From Phascolomyces articulosus (taxonomy: Eukaryota; Mucoromycota; Mucoromycetes; Mucorales; Lichtheimiaceae), in the NCBI GenBank assembly GCA_025677815.1, contig JAIXMP010000015.1, positions 62,001 to 126,000 on the forward strand: 64,000 nt of DNA, written 5' to 3'. Shown piece after piece: positions 1 through 11,825 of this stretch (position 1 is its first letter; each line of letters starts with the position of its first letter). The translations under genes were made by a program, and so were the position numbers. The notes beneath the pieces were generated by a model, which was not told the origin of the DNA, did no database searches, and saw nothing but the letters and a program-made list of their open reading frames with translations.

Positions 1-640
1 TTTGTTTTTAGTTACTGCTGGTCCAATGCTTGACATTACTAAACGTCATAAATTGTTTCTCAAGCTAATGGCACCTTTCATGTGTAGTACTTATGTTGCA
101 TTGATTTTTATCAGTTGAGTTCTTTATTTTTTTTTCAATATATATTCACTATATTTATCCAACACGTCATATTAATATATCATATTACATTATTTAAATT
201 AAAATAGTTAACCGGGATTCGTTTGCGGCTATTTTGTATGTAAACGCATTAAACAATTTCTTTCTGTCATTCATGGTTCCCGTTGTGGTTGAGCTCGGTG
301 TAGAAGGTAAAAATACCAAATGAAATACACTCATAACTATGTACTAAATGGCGCTCATGTCCCTCTAATTCTTTTTTTTAATATAGTGTCGCACCCAATT
401 CCTGAATCCATATCAACATCCATTTTATGGCAAGCTGCACAGATTGTTGGCTTTATTCTAGTACTTGTGTTAGACAAATTCCGAGACCCTAACGGTAATC
501 CCCCTGATAACATGTTTCGTGGACTGGTTTTCCAAGCATCTATGGCTGGTATTAGCGTGATTTTAAGTTTAATATACAACGGTCCAATGCGTCGTCAAGA
601 GGCACATGCTAATGAACGACAAGAACAAGTGCAACAATAA
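1..640 (+). CDS. FLVCR/SLC49-type MFS transporter, 3' part only
   Basis: This is the C-terminal part of a membrane transporter cut by the window's left edge. Exons are <1-113, 208-306 and 387-640; introns have GT/AG ends and the phases match. The joined reading gives LVTAGPMLDITKRHK, then a hydrophobic helix, then a segment ending PVVVELGVEVSHPIPES, another helix (LWQAAQIVGFILVLVLDKF), and a final helix before a charged tail rich in E, Q and R. The P-V-x-x-E-L...P-x-P-E-S signature in a late helix is typical of the FLVCR/SLC49 (DIRC2-like) branch of the major facilitator superfamily. Family members move haem, choline or other small solutes; the substrate cannot be read from this fragment. It converges with RLI1, with 449 bases between the two stop codons. 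The family call is fairly sure; the substrate is unknown. Confidence 0.75.
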
Positions 641-1089
641 TATCAAGTAGTAATATGCGTGGATAACACTACAATCCCTTTGTTTTTATAACGTGTATAA
701 TCTTATAAGTAAACAGCTATACAATGTATGATTTTAATGAAGTATCTTTCTACTCTATAAAAACAACAGCAGAAGAAAAAAAAAATTGGATAAATATATA
801 CTGCCAAAAATAGAAAATAAAAGGAATACAGCTTTTTTTTCCTTGTGTAAAATTCTTTTTGTTTTACTTTTTTTTTTGGATGTCGATATAAAATGATAAA
901 ACAAAAAAGAAATAACTATATACTTGTATTATGCAATGTGAAAAAGGTGGGGAGCGTTAAAAATTGGACAGATAAAAAATGGAAATAACTAAGTGTGATG
1001 TAAAGTAGGAGTGTTTGCGTACGTTAAAGAGAAAGAGGGTTAGGTAAAGAAATAACAAAAAATGAGACGCTTTTTTTTAAAAAAAAAAT
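641..1089. other. Convergent 3' intergenic region
   Basis: This stretch lies between the stop codons of the FLVCR-like transporter and RLI1. It is A/T-rich with poly-A and poly-T runs and should hold both 3' UTRs. I see no gene in it. Confidence 0.6.
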
Positions 1090-3470
1090 CTATTGTTCAA
1101 GGAAGAAATAATTGCCAGAGGACTTTTGTTCTTGATCCATCTGTGAATCCATCTTATTGATTCTTGGTCGGAAGTTGGTGGGGTCACGACGGAAGGTAAT
1201 TTCAAGAGATGCCAAGAATTTGTTCATACCAGACAACAAGGATTGGGGTGTGTTGGCAACAGCATGAACAGAGGGTTTACCCTCATACACAACGACACGA
1301 TCAGCCAAATAAGTAGCCATAATGAAATCGTGCTCGACAATGAATGCAGTACGTTTAAAGTGAACAATGAAACGCTTAATAACCTTGGCAGCAATGATAC
1401 GTTGTTCGGAATCAAGGTAAGCAGAAGGTTCATCGATAAGGTAGATATCAGCGGGTTGACCAAGGGCAAGAATAATAGCAACACGTTGCAATTCACCACC
1501 AGACAAATGAGTAACCTCTTGATCGATAATACCATCAATGCTGAGAGGCTTAACAACATCAGTTTGGAATTGAGGATTCAAGAAAGCAGCCTTAATCTTC
1601 TTGATGAACAACATACGGACAGTGCCCTTGAATTTGGGCGAAATCTTTTGGGGCTTGTATGAAACGTTCAATTCAGGAACACCCTTACCACCATCAGCCT
1701 TCAAGAGACCAGCCAACAAACGGATGAAGGTTGTTTTACCAGTACCGTTTTGACCCAACATGACAACAATTTCAGAATCAGTAAACTCACCAGCCTTGAC
1801 ATCAAGCTTGAAATCACCTAATTATAATCCACAGTCATCCCAATATTAATATATGCAAATACATCACATTTCCATCCATCCTTCTTTCTATAGTTTCTTA
1901 ACGAATAAGCAATGATATCTTACCAAGAGTCTTTGACATATCAGGGTACTGGTAGTTTCGGTTCTTTTCAATCAAAACATCATCAGTTTGTTCAGCAATC
2001 TTGAAAGTTAACGATTCATCACGGAAACGCAAGTTTTCAGTTCTGATTGTACCATCCAAAAAGATGTTGATACCGTCACGAACAGAAGCAGGTAAAGTAA
2101 CAACACCATAAACGGAAGGAATACCGTATAAAATACAGACGTAATCGGAAAGGTAATCCAATACAGACAAATCGTGCTCGACAGCAATGATATATCTATT
2201 TTGATGGTATATAAAATTCATAATTTGTTAAAGTTGGTTTTCAATAGATTTATCTAAAAGACTCAGTTCCCAAAATCATAAATAATACATACGTCTCAGA
2301 GGAAATCAAAGATCGGATAACACGAGCGGCATTCAGACGTTGCTTAACATCCAAATAAGATGAAGGCTCATCAAACATGTATACGTCAGCCTTTTGAACG
2401 GCAACAACAGCGATAGCGAAACGTTGCAATTCACCACCAGAAAGTTGACCTACTTCACGTTGCAAAACACCTCTAAGTTCTGCATAAATGTATAACAACT
2501 CCATTAGAAAATCACTAATCCTTTCTTTTTTTTCACTCCTGGTTGTTCATCTTTTCCCAATTCCTCCAATACAACTCTTTGCATTTTATAGAATACTAAC
2601 CAAGTTCCTCGAGCATTTCATCGAAATTGTTACGTTCAAGCTTATCCTCGAGCAATTGACCAACTTGACCACTGACAACCTTGGGGATATGGTCGACATA
2701 CTGAGGCTTGATGATTGCCTTCAAGTTATCTTCTAAAATCTTGGTAAAGTAGTTTTGAAGTTCGGAACCACGGAAGTACTTAAGAATATCTTGCCAATCA
2801 GGTGGATTGTCGAATTGACCCAAGTTGGGCTTCATCTTGCCTGAAAGGATCTTAAGGGCAGTGGATTTACCAATACCGTTAGTACCGACTAAACCAAGAA
2901 CTTGACCGGGACGAGGAACGGGCAAACGATGCAATTTGAAAGAATTGGCAGAGTAACGGTGGGTTACTTCGGATTCAAGGTTGGTGGGCAAGTTAATAAT
3001 CTAAAATATAAAAGTTAGGTGTTAACAAAGCTTATATTTAATACCAACTCTCATTCTAATTTTTGTTGACGTTTTAGTTACCGAAATAGCTTCAAAAGGA
3101 CATTTCTTAGGACAGATACCACAACCGATACACAAAGTTTCGGAAATGAATGCAATCTTTGAGGTAGGTTCGACTTCAATACAGAATTTACCTACATTAC
3201 GCAATCATATTTAGGTTAGCATTTCTTTGTATATATATGCCATCTCCTCTATTTCTATAGCTTATATAGAGTTGATACGTTACCCATACGGTTCACAGGA
3301 CACGACTTTTTACTGTGATATATTTCATAATACAAACAAATAAGATTAGATCATGTCATAAACTATTAAAGTATTTTCAAGAAAAAAAATCATTACCATT
3401 CTTGTCGACATTTCTTGGGTTTACACTTGTCGGCATTGATAATGGCGATACGGGTTAACTTTTCACTCAT
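1090..3470 (-). CDS. RLI1: ABCE1/Rli1 ribosome-recycling ATPase
   Basis: Essential Fe-S ABC protein that splits ribosomal subunits after termination and works with initiation factors in the cytosol. Exons, in transcript order: 3470-3397, 3312-3284 (29 nt), 3191-3082, 3000-2601, 2479-2293, 2195-1924, 1817-1090; the product is 599 residues, the usual family length. The N-terminus holds the two Fe-S motifs (C16, C21, C25, C29, C38, then [13 protein letters not shown]). The first ABC domain has the Walker [10 protein letters not shown] and signature [10 protein letters not shown]; the second has GQNGTGKTT and [10 protein letters not shown], with DEPS Walker B segments in both. The C-terminus [11 protein letters not shown] is the conserved Rli1 tail. 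The start [10 protein letters not shown] matches family starts. The gene sits head-to-tail 251 bases downstream of the PKA regulatory subunit gene. The 29-nt exon is easily missed and carries two of the cysteines. Confidence 0.97.
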
Positions 3471-3721
3471 GGTTAGTGGCGATTCAAAGAATGGGGGGGT
3501 TGGCGTGAAAGTAAAGTAAAGAGTTGGATCGGTTGAAGAAAAAAAAAAATCACAAAAAAAAATGTGACTTGAAGTTTTTTGTGCTGGTGTCCGCAGCGCA
3601 GATTTCGCAGCTGCAGTTGTGTAACAAAAGACATTCAATATCAAAATTATTGGGAATAATAACAAGTATTTTGCATGGATTTAAACAAGTTTATAATAAC
3701 AACAGTTATAATATATATATT

Positions 3722-4818
3722 TCAATCGTTTTGAGTAGCTTCTCTAAGTATAGCATGATAATTTTCAGAATTACGTTTTAAGATATCCATTACAGGACCC
3801 AATAATCGAGTAAATGCCTTTTTACCCAAAGTAACGCATTTCAAACGACCATTTGCAACCACTGTTGCAGCGCGTGGATTGTCGTGGAGAAGTGCCAATT
3901 CACCAAAATAATCACCTACGTAATTATATTATATTTTTATGAGCAAATCATTCCAAAAGTTACCATGACAAAATATTAATTACCTTTATAGCTACGGTTA
4001 ACTTCTTTTTGTGATCCGTCCTCAGCTGTCTTATAAAAGATTGCTTCACCATCCTCTATCAAATAAAAGTTTTGTCCGACGTCACCTTCGCGCATAACCA
4101 CTTCTTGATCGTCAAACTGAATGGGTTCTAGAGCATCAGCAATCTTGTGTCGTTCATAAATTTCCAAAGATCGTAAAATAGGAACTTCTGACAAGAATCG
4201 TTCATACATGCGGCGTTTTCGTACGGACGAATCCATTAAAATGGATCGGAATGTAATGCGGTCTAATGCCCAGAGTACACCGTCAGAAGTGGCAACAATA
4301 GTAGCAGCTCTAGGTGCATTATACATTAAAGCTAATTCACCAAAGCTACCACCAGGACCATAGCTAGTGACCTTGTTTTTGTCTTGTTCTTGGGGTTTTT
4401 GGATAAAGCAATCAAATGTACCCGATTCCACAATGTAATAAAAATCACCTTCAGCACCTTGTTCAATTACAACAGTTCCCTTAGAAACAGGTTTTTCTGC
4501 CATGGCGTCAACTACATGACCTGCTTGATCGTCGTCTAGGTTTTTGAATAAAAAATTGTTGGCAATGGCCTCATTGATTCTTTGCCTTTGATCGTTTGTT
4601 TTTGGGTGAACAACATATTCTTGTGGGGAAATACTAGAAGGTTGAATGGATTCAGCGCTCACAGAAACTCGTCTCGAACGCATGGATGGTACAGATAACA
4701 TGGGAGGCAAATCATCAGATACAATATCACGGGCTTCTTCTTCATCATCTTCTTCTTCATGATCAAATGAATCAATAGGTTCGTCCGTGCTTAAAGGATG
4801 TTGTGCAGTTGAAGTCAT
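3722..4818 (-). CDS. pkaR: cAMP-dependent protein kinase regulatory subunit
   Basis: Binds cAMP and holds the PKA catalytic subunit inactive. Exons 4818-3984 and 3915-3722; 342 residues. An acidic N-terminal stretch precedes the inhibitor site [10 protein letters not shown] (about residues 47-56), where Ser follows RRV, so it is a phosphorylatable (type II-like) site. Two cyclic-nucleotide-binding domains follow, each with its phosphate-binding cassette: [15 protein letters not shown] in domain A, and [15 protein letters not shown] in domain B, which is completed by the second exon. Oddity: no N-terminal RIIa-like dimerisation/docking helices are visible before the inhibitor site, and no upstream exon encoding them was found back to ERD2. 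The ATG used is the first in frame. Identity is certain; the N-terminal extent is the uncertain point. Confidence 0.93.
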
Positions 4819-5163
4819 TGTTCCGAAAAAAAAAGAGACTATATTGATATGTAAATAAGGATAATAAAGTGAAGAAAAGATATAGGAAAAAAAATAACTT
4901 TATAAATCAATAAGGTAAATAAACGAAAAAATCACTAATGTGAAGAAAGTCTTTTTTTTTGTGATTTTTAGAATAAAAAGGCTACGTCGATTTTGAAACT
5001 GGGTTGATGATGGATATGTAAAAATGACAATAAAAAAAAATGTTTCACACGAAACAATGGGACGATGATGCATAAGATCGGAGAAAAAAAATAAAAGGAT
5101 TATTGGTCATTAGTGAATCTATTTCATTTAGAGAAATAACGAAGTGATATTTTATTGTTTCTT

Positions 5164-5204
<41 letters not shown>

Positions 5205-5281
5205 CATTTTTTTAAACCATTCTATAAAATAATTTAATAAGTTAGCATTACGCTAATAGAGATAGAAATAGAAAATTAAAC
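4819..5281. other. Intergenic region, PKA-R promoter side
   Basis: Lies upstream of the PKA-R start and downstream of the ERD2 stop. It is very A/T-rich with a TAA repeat. Reverse-strand ATG readings in it are short and look non-coding. Confidence 0.55.
5168..5204. repeat. (TAA)n microsatellite
   Basis: About twelve TAA units between PKA-R and ERD2. Confidence 0.95.
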
Positions 5282-6259
5282 TTACTCTGATAATTCAAAC
5301 TTTTTCCCTTTGAGAACCCTATTTTTTTTATATAAGTAATTCATCATTGAGTATTTTTAATTCTATTGTAGTTTTCTTGTTTCATTAATCTTACTTTGTA
5401 TAATATATATAGAAAAAGTCACTATATAATGCTGTTTGAATCAATCCAGCAACCCAAGCGATCCAATCCACATGATTTTCCATACAGTAACGGTATAACT
5501 ATCACAGTATTAATCCCTCGCAGCAAGTCAATATAAAAATCATTAGAATCCCATTTGTAATGGATGACATACCCAGTTGGCGAGATAAAGAGCTCGATAT
5601 GCACCAAGAGCAAATATATAATGTGTTGTAATAGTTTCGGCTTCACCAGTTTGTTGTAACATGTATAATTGTGGCATAATTGCTACTGATTCGAGCCAAA
5701 TTGAAAATGACCAAAGCACCTGTATAGTATAGTATTCATGGAACCCAAATAAAGTTCATAATCATGTCCATACACCTAAACCAGCATATATACTACTTTT
5801 TTTTCTTTGCTTATTACCTCCACCGGCTGATAATTATAGGAAAACATGACACCAAAGATAGCCGCACCTGCTATCAAAAACTCATAACGGAAAGTATCCA
5901 AGCTTCGATCAAACGTAGCCTTGTACTTGACTCGCATCAAATAGAGTATATAAATAGAAGATAGGATAAAGAATACCTTCATGCATGTATTGTATAGGGA
6001 AACATACTTTATAAAAAGATCAAGGTATCGTGTCAAAAAAACAATTGTATACAATAATTGTGATTTGAATGATATACCTTTTGTATATAGAAAGATATAA
6101 TTATTATCAACACACTATCCATTGAGAATATAATAAAAAAAAGGTATCTATGTATCATATAAACTTACCAACGCACGATTTTGAGCTTTGTATTTTCAAG
6201 AGAAGAATAAAAATGGATGCCAAATGCATCAAATCAGCCACTAAACGAAACAAATTCAT
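5282..6259 (-). CDS. ERD2: ER lumen protein-retaining receptor (KDEL/HDEL receptor)
   Basis: Seven-helix Golgi receptor that binds the C-terminal HDEL/KDEL signal of escaped ER proteins and returns them to the ER in COPI vesicles. Exons 6259-6169, 6077-5818, 5719-5573, 5498-5395 and 5318-5282; 212 residues, exactly the family length. The start [20 protein letters not shown] and the later segments [46 protein letters not shown] and [12 protein letters not shown] are diagnostic. The last exon is only 37 nt and supplies the cytosolic tail [12 protein letters not shown], whose lysines serve COPI retrieval in the family. Without that splice an in-frame TAA at 5391-5393 would end the protein early; the donor there (AA|GTAAGA) and the family tail argue for splicing. 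It is followed on the same strand by PKA-R. Confidence 0.96.
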
Positions 6260-6666
6260 CTTTTTTTTTTTCGTTTTCCTTTCTTTGACAACTCTTTAGT
6301 TATATAAGAATCAATGGGGTATATATAATAATAAAAATAATAATAAAAAAAGAGAGAAAAAGAAGTGTTGAATAATCATCAACATAATACATGATATAAA
6401 ATAGGAGAGTTGGCAGCGCCTTATTGGTGGCAAAGAATATATGTTTTATTTTATTATGTCTTCACACGTCAAAATAAAGGATGCAGGGGCTTTGTTTTGA
6501 GTTAAGAATAAAAATAGGGGTTGGTGATTTTGTTGGTTATTATAAGAGATAAGGGTATCATACACATTTATTTTCTAGCTGTTTATATTTACAAATGACA
6601 CATTTTATAAAAGTAGAGAAGGCTTATATCCTTCTTCCTTTGCAGTAACTACTATTACTATTATTA
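6260..6666. other. Intergenic region between ERD2 and site-2 protease
   Basis: ERD2 5' flank and site-2 protease 3' flank. A/T-rich with AAT/AAAT runs; no gene seen. Confidence 0.55.
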
Positions 6667-8893
6667 TTACCGTGCCAATCCAAGCAATATACTTCCAATG
6701 ATAACAAAGCCAACCACTGTAGAAGTTAATTTAACAATTTTACGAGTATACTGTTGTGGTTGTTGAAGTCGTCCTGTTGATACTGGACTATGATTGTTGC
6801 GTTGAAGAGCAAGTGATACAAGTTGCCCTAATGCATATTCCCCATCCAGTTGAAACGCAGGTAAAATATTAAGTAGCGCTAGCGCCAAAGTAAAAGATGA
6901 AATATATCTAATAAACATACAATTTGTTATAGCCAAATTGAAATTCATCATGCTATTCTTTTTAACTATCTCTTTTAATTACCTTAGTAATAACTCGATT
7001 GTATGAGGAACAAACACTGGTAAAAACCAAAAACGTGGACGTAATATACCAACTTTAACTATATGAATATATAAAGAGTTTCCATTTAGCATCGTCCCAA
7101 ATAATAAAAATTTTTAAATATTATAAAAAACATACCACTTTCCCATATGTCAACTAATTCGCCTTCAAATACAAATACTTTATCCGAACCTGGTTCATTA
7201 CTTTTCCAGGCTGGAGCTTTAGTATATACACGTACAATCTGACCTGCTGCTGATGGTGTATATGGAGTAACACAATGCTCCCCTGTTGAGCATTCTAAAT
7301 CCTTCATACACCTTTGACTTGCTTGAGATATCATGACATCAGTCATGGGGAGACAGGTAAAATAATCAGGCTATAAAATTTTGGTTAAATCCAATCACTT
7401 TGTTATTCAAACAAAAAAAAACTCATATTTTTCATTTACCTCAGTATTCTTTGATGTTGTAAAATCTCTAAAACATGATAATGTTGAGTTTGGTGATCTT
7501 CCGAATGGATATTCATCATCAATATCACAACATTCATTCACTATATTTGGATCATCAGGTACAACTGCACAAAACCCTTCAGTTCCTATGTGACGTTGAT
7601 CTTCTTGACCTAATAAGTATTGATTCCAGTCGACAATATTGTTTTCCAAAGGAAAATCGTCCAATTTATACAAAATAGACGAAATAGGTAGATGATAGGC
7701 TAATGGAGAATCGGGACGAACATCAACAACACTAACACCACCTGAACTCTCGAGTGATTGCCATCCTAATAATAATAAAATTGTCTTGAGTCCACCGGCA
7801 AGCATAATCAACGTCCAAAGATAGAGAATGATATTATGCCATACACCAGCACAAATGATTTTTAATTGTCGGAAAGGTGCAATCAAATGAAGTGCATGGT
7901 CAGAAATATTAACAAAGGCACCAGGATAAATATAGTAAACAAATATTCCAGCACTTTTAATAGGTACTCGTTGACTATTTTGTGCATTTACAACATTTAT
8001 GTGAGTTTTTTTTCCCTCTCCTTTTCAATAATGCATGTTCATATAAAATAGATATGTATACATACCAATATGCTGCAATGGCATGTCCTGCTTCGTGGAA
8101 TACACCACAAACAAGTAGCGCAAGTAAATAGTATCCAAGGTGAGAAAGTGGCACGGTTACACCAGGAATCTATCGTGATATATCAATATATATCAATCGA
8201 TCTGATTATCAGATACCTCTTCAAGGTCATTACTTCTTCCCTCATTTTTTTTTGTTATATCAGACCATATTTACCATTGGTAAAAACACTTGTTCATCAT
8301 CACTACTACTTGTTGTCGTGGTAGCTTCTTCCAATGATCGCTTACGATATCGATTCACTGCTGTCGTTGGTTGTTGTGAATGTGTTGCTGCTGTGGATGA
8401 CTGTAAAATATGCCAAAAGGCTAGCAATATTTTCAAAGCTGCATATGAAATAACGACAACACCAGCTACCATGACAACTACAGCAACGCTCGTTCCGATC
8501 GCAAACCAAATATTCCAAAACCGTGGTGCAGCATCCGCGATCCGTCGAAACAAGTTGTTACATTTTGCAGTTGTATATTTTACTTGAAAAAGTTTAATCA
8601 TCCATTGATCTTTTTCCATGTTTGAATCGTCATTGTTATTGCTGTGGCTCCCTTCTTCATAAGAAGTTGGTAAGATGCCTCCATTGCTTGTTACTCGTTG
8701 ACGGTCGGATTCCTAAATTCCGCAAAAAAACAGACACACACACCATGTCAGTTAAGGTCAATTGGGAAGTTTTTAATATCTCGCAGTAAAGTTAGAATAC
8801 CTTGGTTGCAATGTAAAACTTGGTAGCAAGTACGAAAATATAAATAAATGCCCATAAGAATATAAACTGAAAAGCTAGTGCTATTAGATCCAT
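6667..8893 (-). CDS. Site-2 protease (M50 intramembrane zinc metalloprotease)
   Basis: Membrane-embedded protease of the MBTPS2/S2P type. In animals and some fungi it releases SREBP-like transcription factors by regulated intramembrane proteolysis. Exons 8893-8801, 8712-8275, 8169-8066, 7974-7440, 7370-7136, 7058-6983 and 6907-6667; 573 residues. Evidence: an N-terminal membrane helix; the zinc motif HEAGH (about residues 202-206) in a hydrophobic segment ending HAIAAY; then GIFVYYIYPGAFV and LKIICAGVWHNIIL as in human S2P; a PDZ-like/cysteine-containing luminal region (ECCDIDDEYPF, RCMKDLECSTGEHC); and the third zinc ligand motif NILPAFQLDG (D near residue 515). Several membrane segments surround these. 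Family identity is sure. The SREBP substrate is inferred from the family, and no SREBP gene lies in this window. Confidence 0.94.
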
Positions 8894-10307
8894 GATATTA
8901 TTTAAATATACAAGGAAACGAGAAAGAAGGGAAAAGAAACTCGTTTCAGTCACAGGTAGGTACACACACACGCTCCGGCTTTCTTTTTGAAATTCAAATT
9001 TGTTTATACAAACATTCGATTTTACTTTTGATCAATGACTTGCTATATAATCATTTTCCTTCCTATAGATACTGTTTTTATTATGTAATAGTGTATTGTA
9101 GCTTTTTTTCTAATTATCTTACTACTTGAAATCATGTTTTACCGGTATACTAACTTTATATGTGTAATATGTATTAAGCAATTTACTGATAATAGAGCCC
9201 TTTCCCATCTTAAAGTATCAAATCTGCATAATATATATATTATTAGAACATCCATTCTTAATCAAGTTTATAGTAATAATATGGATAGGCTGAAGCAAGG
9301 TTTTGAATAGCCATGATGGAAATTAAGTCATGTATCCTTATAAGGACACCAATATGATGACATGAATATTCCCTACATACGGATTACTAAATTCATGCAT
9401 GGTTTGATTAATAAATATGTGTTGATCAAATTAGTAAAAAGACAAAATAACTGAGAGGATAATTTTCTTCCTGGTACTTACCAATAGTATTTTTTTAATG
9501 TTCATTGATATGATTATCTAATGTTTTTCTCCAAATTGTTTCATAAAAGCTGGGTAGTAGTGTAACCGTTTGTTACTTCCTTGTTAAAAAATCCCAATTA
9601 AATGGTTTATGCATCTTATTGTTATAGAGATTACTACACCCTTAAACTTTTTTTTTATATAACTAATTATCTTTCTTTTTTTTCATGACCAAGAGGCATT
9701 TAGTATCTATGAATTATCTCACTGACTGGATAAAATAACAATATGTATAACGATGTTTAACACTTAACAAATGTTCTATAACGATCCTGATAATGTATAA
9801 TAAATGTAAATCTTCATTTATTTGTTCTCATGTGCACTAGTTTACACCATTACACCAAAAGACTATCGTTGCATGAATAAATTAAACTCACAAAAGCGAG
9901 TGGGAAAAAAAATCTGAATAGGTTACAATTATAAAGGTAGCACTGCATATATTTATAAATAAATAAGAGAGCAACTCAGAGTGTTTTTCTGTTTTTCATT
10001 ATTACCAGGGAAGAAATGATCTTGGATAACGTCAATATTATTTAGACGTATTACACCAAATTCCTTTTTTTTGTCCTACAAATGCTTCTGTTTCTTTAAA
10101 CAATCTCTTTTCCGATAACATGAATGTAATATACGTATTTATACGTACAAGATGAAAAAAAAAGTGGTATATCAATTTTATTTTTATAAGCTGAACTAGT
10201 TTAGGTATGGATCAAAAGATTAAGGTTATATAAATGAAATGAGAGCAAGAAAATCATAATAGTATGTAATAATAATAATAATAATAATAATAGAAAAATG
10301 ATATATC
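8894..10307. other. Gene-poor region, about 1.4 kb
   Basis: A/T-rich sequence upstream of the site-2 protease and downstream of the NTF2-like gene. I found no ORF that looks coding and no tRNA. An AAT microsatellite lies at its end (10267-10292). Confidence 0.5.
10267..10292. repeat. (TAA)n microsatellite
   Basis: About eight trinucleotide units just downstream of the NTF2-like gene's stop codon. Confidence 0.9.
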
Positions 10308-10970
10308 TTAAACAACAACACGTAATCCTTTCTCACTACATGTTTGTGATGAAGAAGTAGAAGAGGATGATTTCGCTAATCGTTTTACTAATTCTTGTCG
10401 TCCACCTTCAATTTCTCGTCCTCTTGATGATATCCTTTGTGCCATCTCGGAAGCTGAGTGGATTAATCCGCCGGCGGTTGCCAGAAACTGACCAGTAGTT
10501 ACACGAACCAATTGATCATACCAAACAGATGCAATAGGTACAGTTTCCAGTAAACCTAATTAATTATTATTCAATTAATATAATGAATCATCATCATCAT
10601 TCATCGAACATAATAATATATCAATCAGGAGGATAAAAAGATCATAATAAATGCCCGTTATATTACCTTGAGCTGTCCAGTGTTCTTCATGTCTTGCGAT
10701 TTTAATCAAATCCGGATTATCCTCCACCTCTTTAAAATACAGTGTAACTATAACGGGTAAATTGATCGTGACAAATGGAAGCACTCGAGGGCACACTGTC
10801 TGAGTCAAGAACACCGTGCACGTTTGTTGTCCGTCAAAGCACACATTTGTGATCTTTGGCTCGGTTTTATTTATCATTTTCCATACCAGTAAGACCCTAA
10901 AATAATATTAAAAGGATCAAATCATGATAAGAATATTGGTCGGAACAAGAACCCACTATCCACCCTTTCT

Positions 10971-11001
<31 letters not shown>

Positions 11002-11327
11002 GGTGTACAAACACAACAGAAATTTTTACCGTCGAATGTTTTCAACGCCTGAAGTTGATAAAACTGGTGATGAAAATGTAACATCTTCAAAATAATAGTT
11101 TTCAAGGACACGTTCTTGATTTGTGGTATTAAAAGAAAATAAGTTGGTTACGATACCTAATATAATAATAAGTAATAGAATGGGTCAGGATCAGAATATA
11201 ATATATTTTCTTTGGAAAAATCATATAAAAATATCGTACAAGTAATCATTTCATCATAATAATCTTGAATTAATTTATATGATTTTGTATTGTTGTTATT
11301 GATTTTTTCGTTATTGTATTCGTTCAT
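10308..11327 (-). CDS. NTF2-like (SigF/SnoaL-type) fold protein
   Basis: Small protein with one NTF2-like domain, of the type annotated in fungi as SigF-like NTF2-like. Exons 11327-11240, 11156-11030, 10896-10667 and 10555-10308; 230 residues, all phases closing. The domain reading runs SYKLIQDYYDEMIT, then VLENYYFEDVTFSSPVLS, a beta segment ending TVCPRVLPFVTINLPVIVTL, and the conserved RHEEHWTAQGLLETVPIASVWY near residues 150-165. The tail is Ser-rich and basic with a predicted amphipathic segment. No catalytic residues are evident and the function in fungi is not established. Intron 2 contains a long poly-T run on the plus strand. The start is the first ATG in frame. Fold assignment is fairly confident; role unknown. 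Confidence 0.8.
10973..11001. repeat. T29 homopolymer inside an intron
   Basis: Uninterrupted run of 29 T in intron 2 of the NTF2-like gene (poly-A in the transcript sense). Confidence 0.9.
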
Positions 11328-11825
11328 TTTTTCTGATTATTGCTGTTGTACTGTTGTAGTGTAGTGTACAGTTTGTCAATAGTAGTCAATTACTCGTCAG
11401 TAAAAGGAGAAAGAGAAAAGAAAAGAAAAAAGTGAAAAAGGGAGTAGAAGAAAAAAAAAGAAAAAGTGAAATAAAATCAACAAAAAAGTGGCCAATGTCA
11501 CACCAGGGATCGGGAGCACGGAAAAATGAGCACAGCAGGTTTTATACGCCATATGATACCTCTGTGCATATGTTCCTGTTGTTATTGTATACATGCACAA
11601 TGATACTAATAGTACTTTCTTTTTAGTCTGAAACAACTTGAAATTCAATTTATCATAATATAACAAACTACTCTGCGTATAATTCATGGCAGCAAGTGTA
11701 TAACATGTATTATACAATATAAAGTTATAAATGGTATATATCTACAATCTTTTATTTCTTTTGAGAGGAGAAGGAGGAAAGCCAAAGGAGAGAAGGACTC
11801 CGTTTACGTACAGTATTAAAAAAAA
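11328..11825. other. Intergenic region with purine-rich tract
   Basis: Upstream of the NTF2-like gene and downstream of the TOK channel stop. A G/A-rich tract at about 11399-11480 (C/T-rich in the NTF2-like gene's sense) could be promoter-associated. No gene seen. Confidence 0.45.

Noticed and set aside
5391..5393. In-frame TAA as the end of ERD2
   Set aside because: A good donor overlaps it and a 37-nt exon downstream restores the conserved lysine tail and the 212-residue length.
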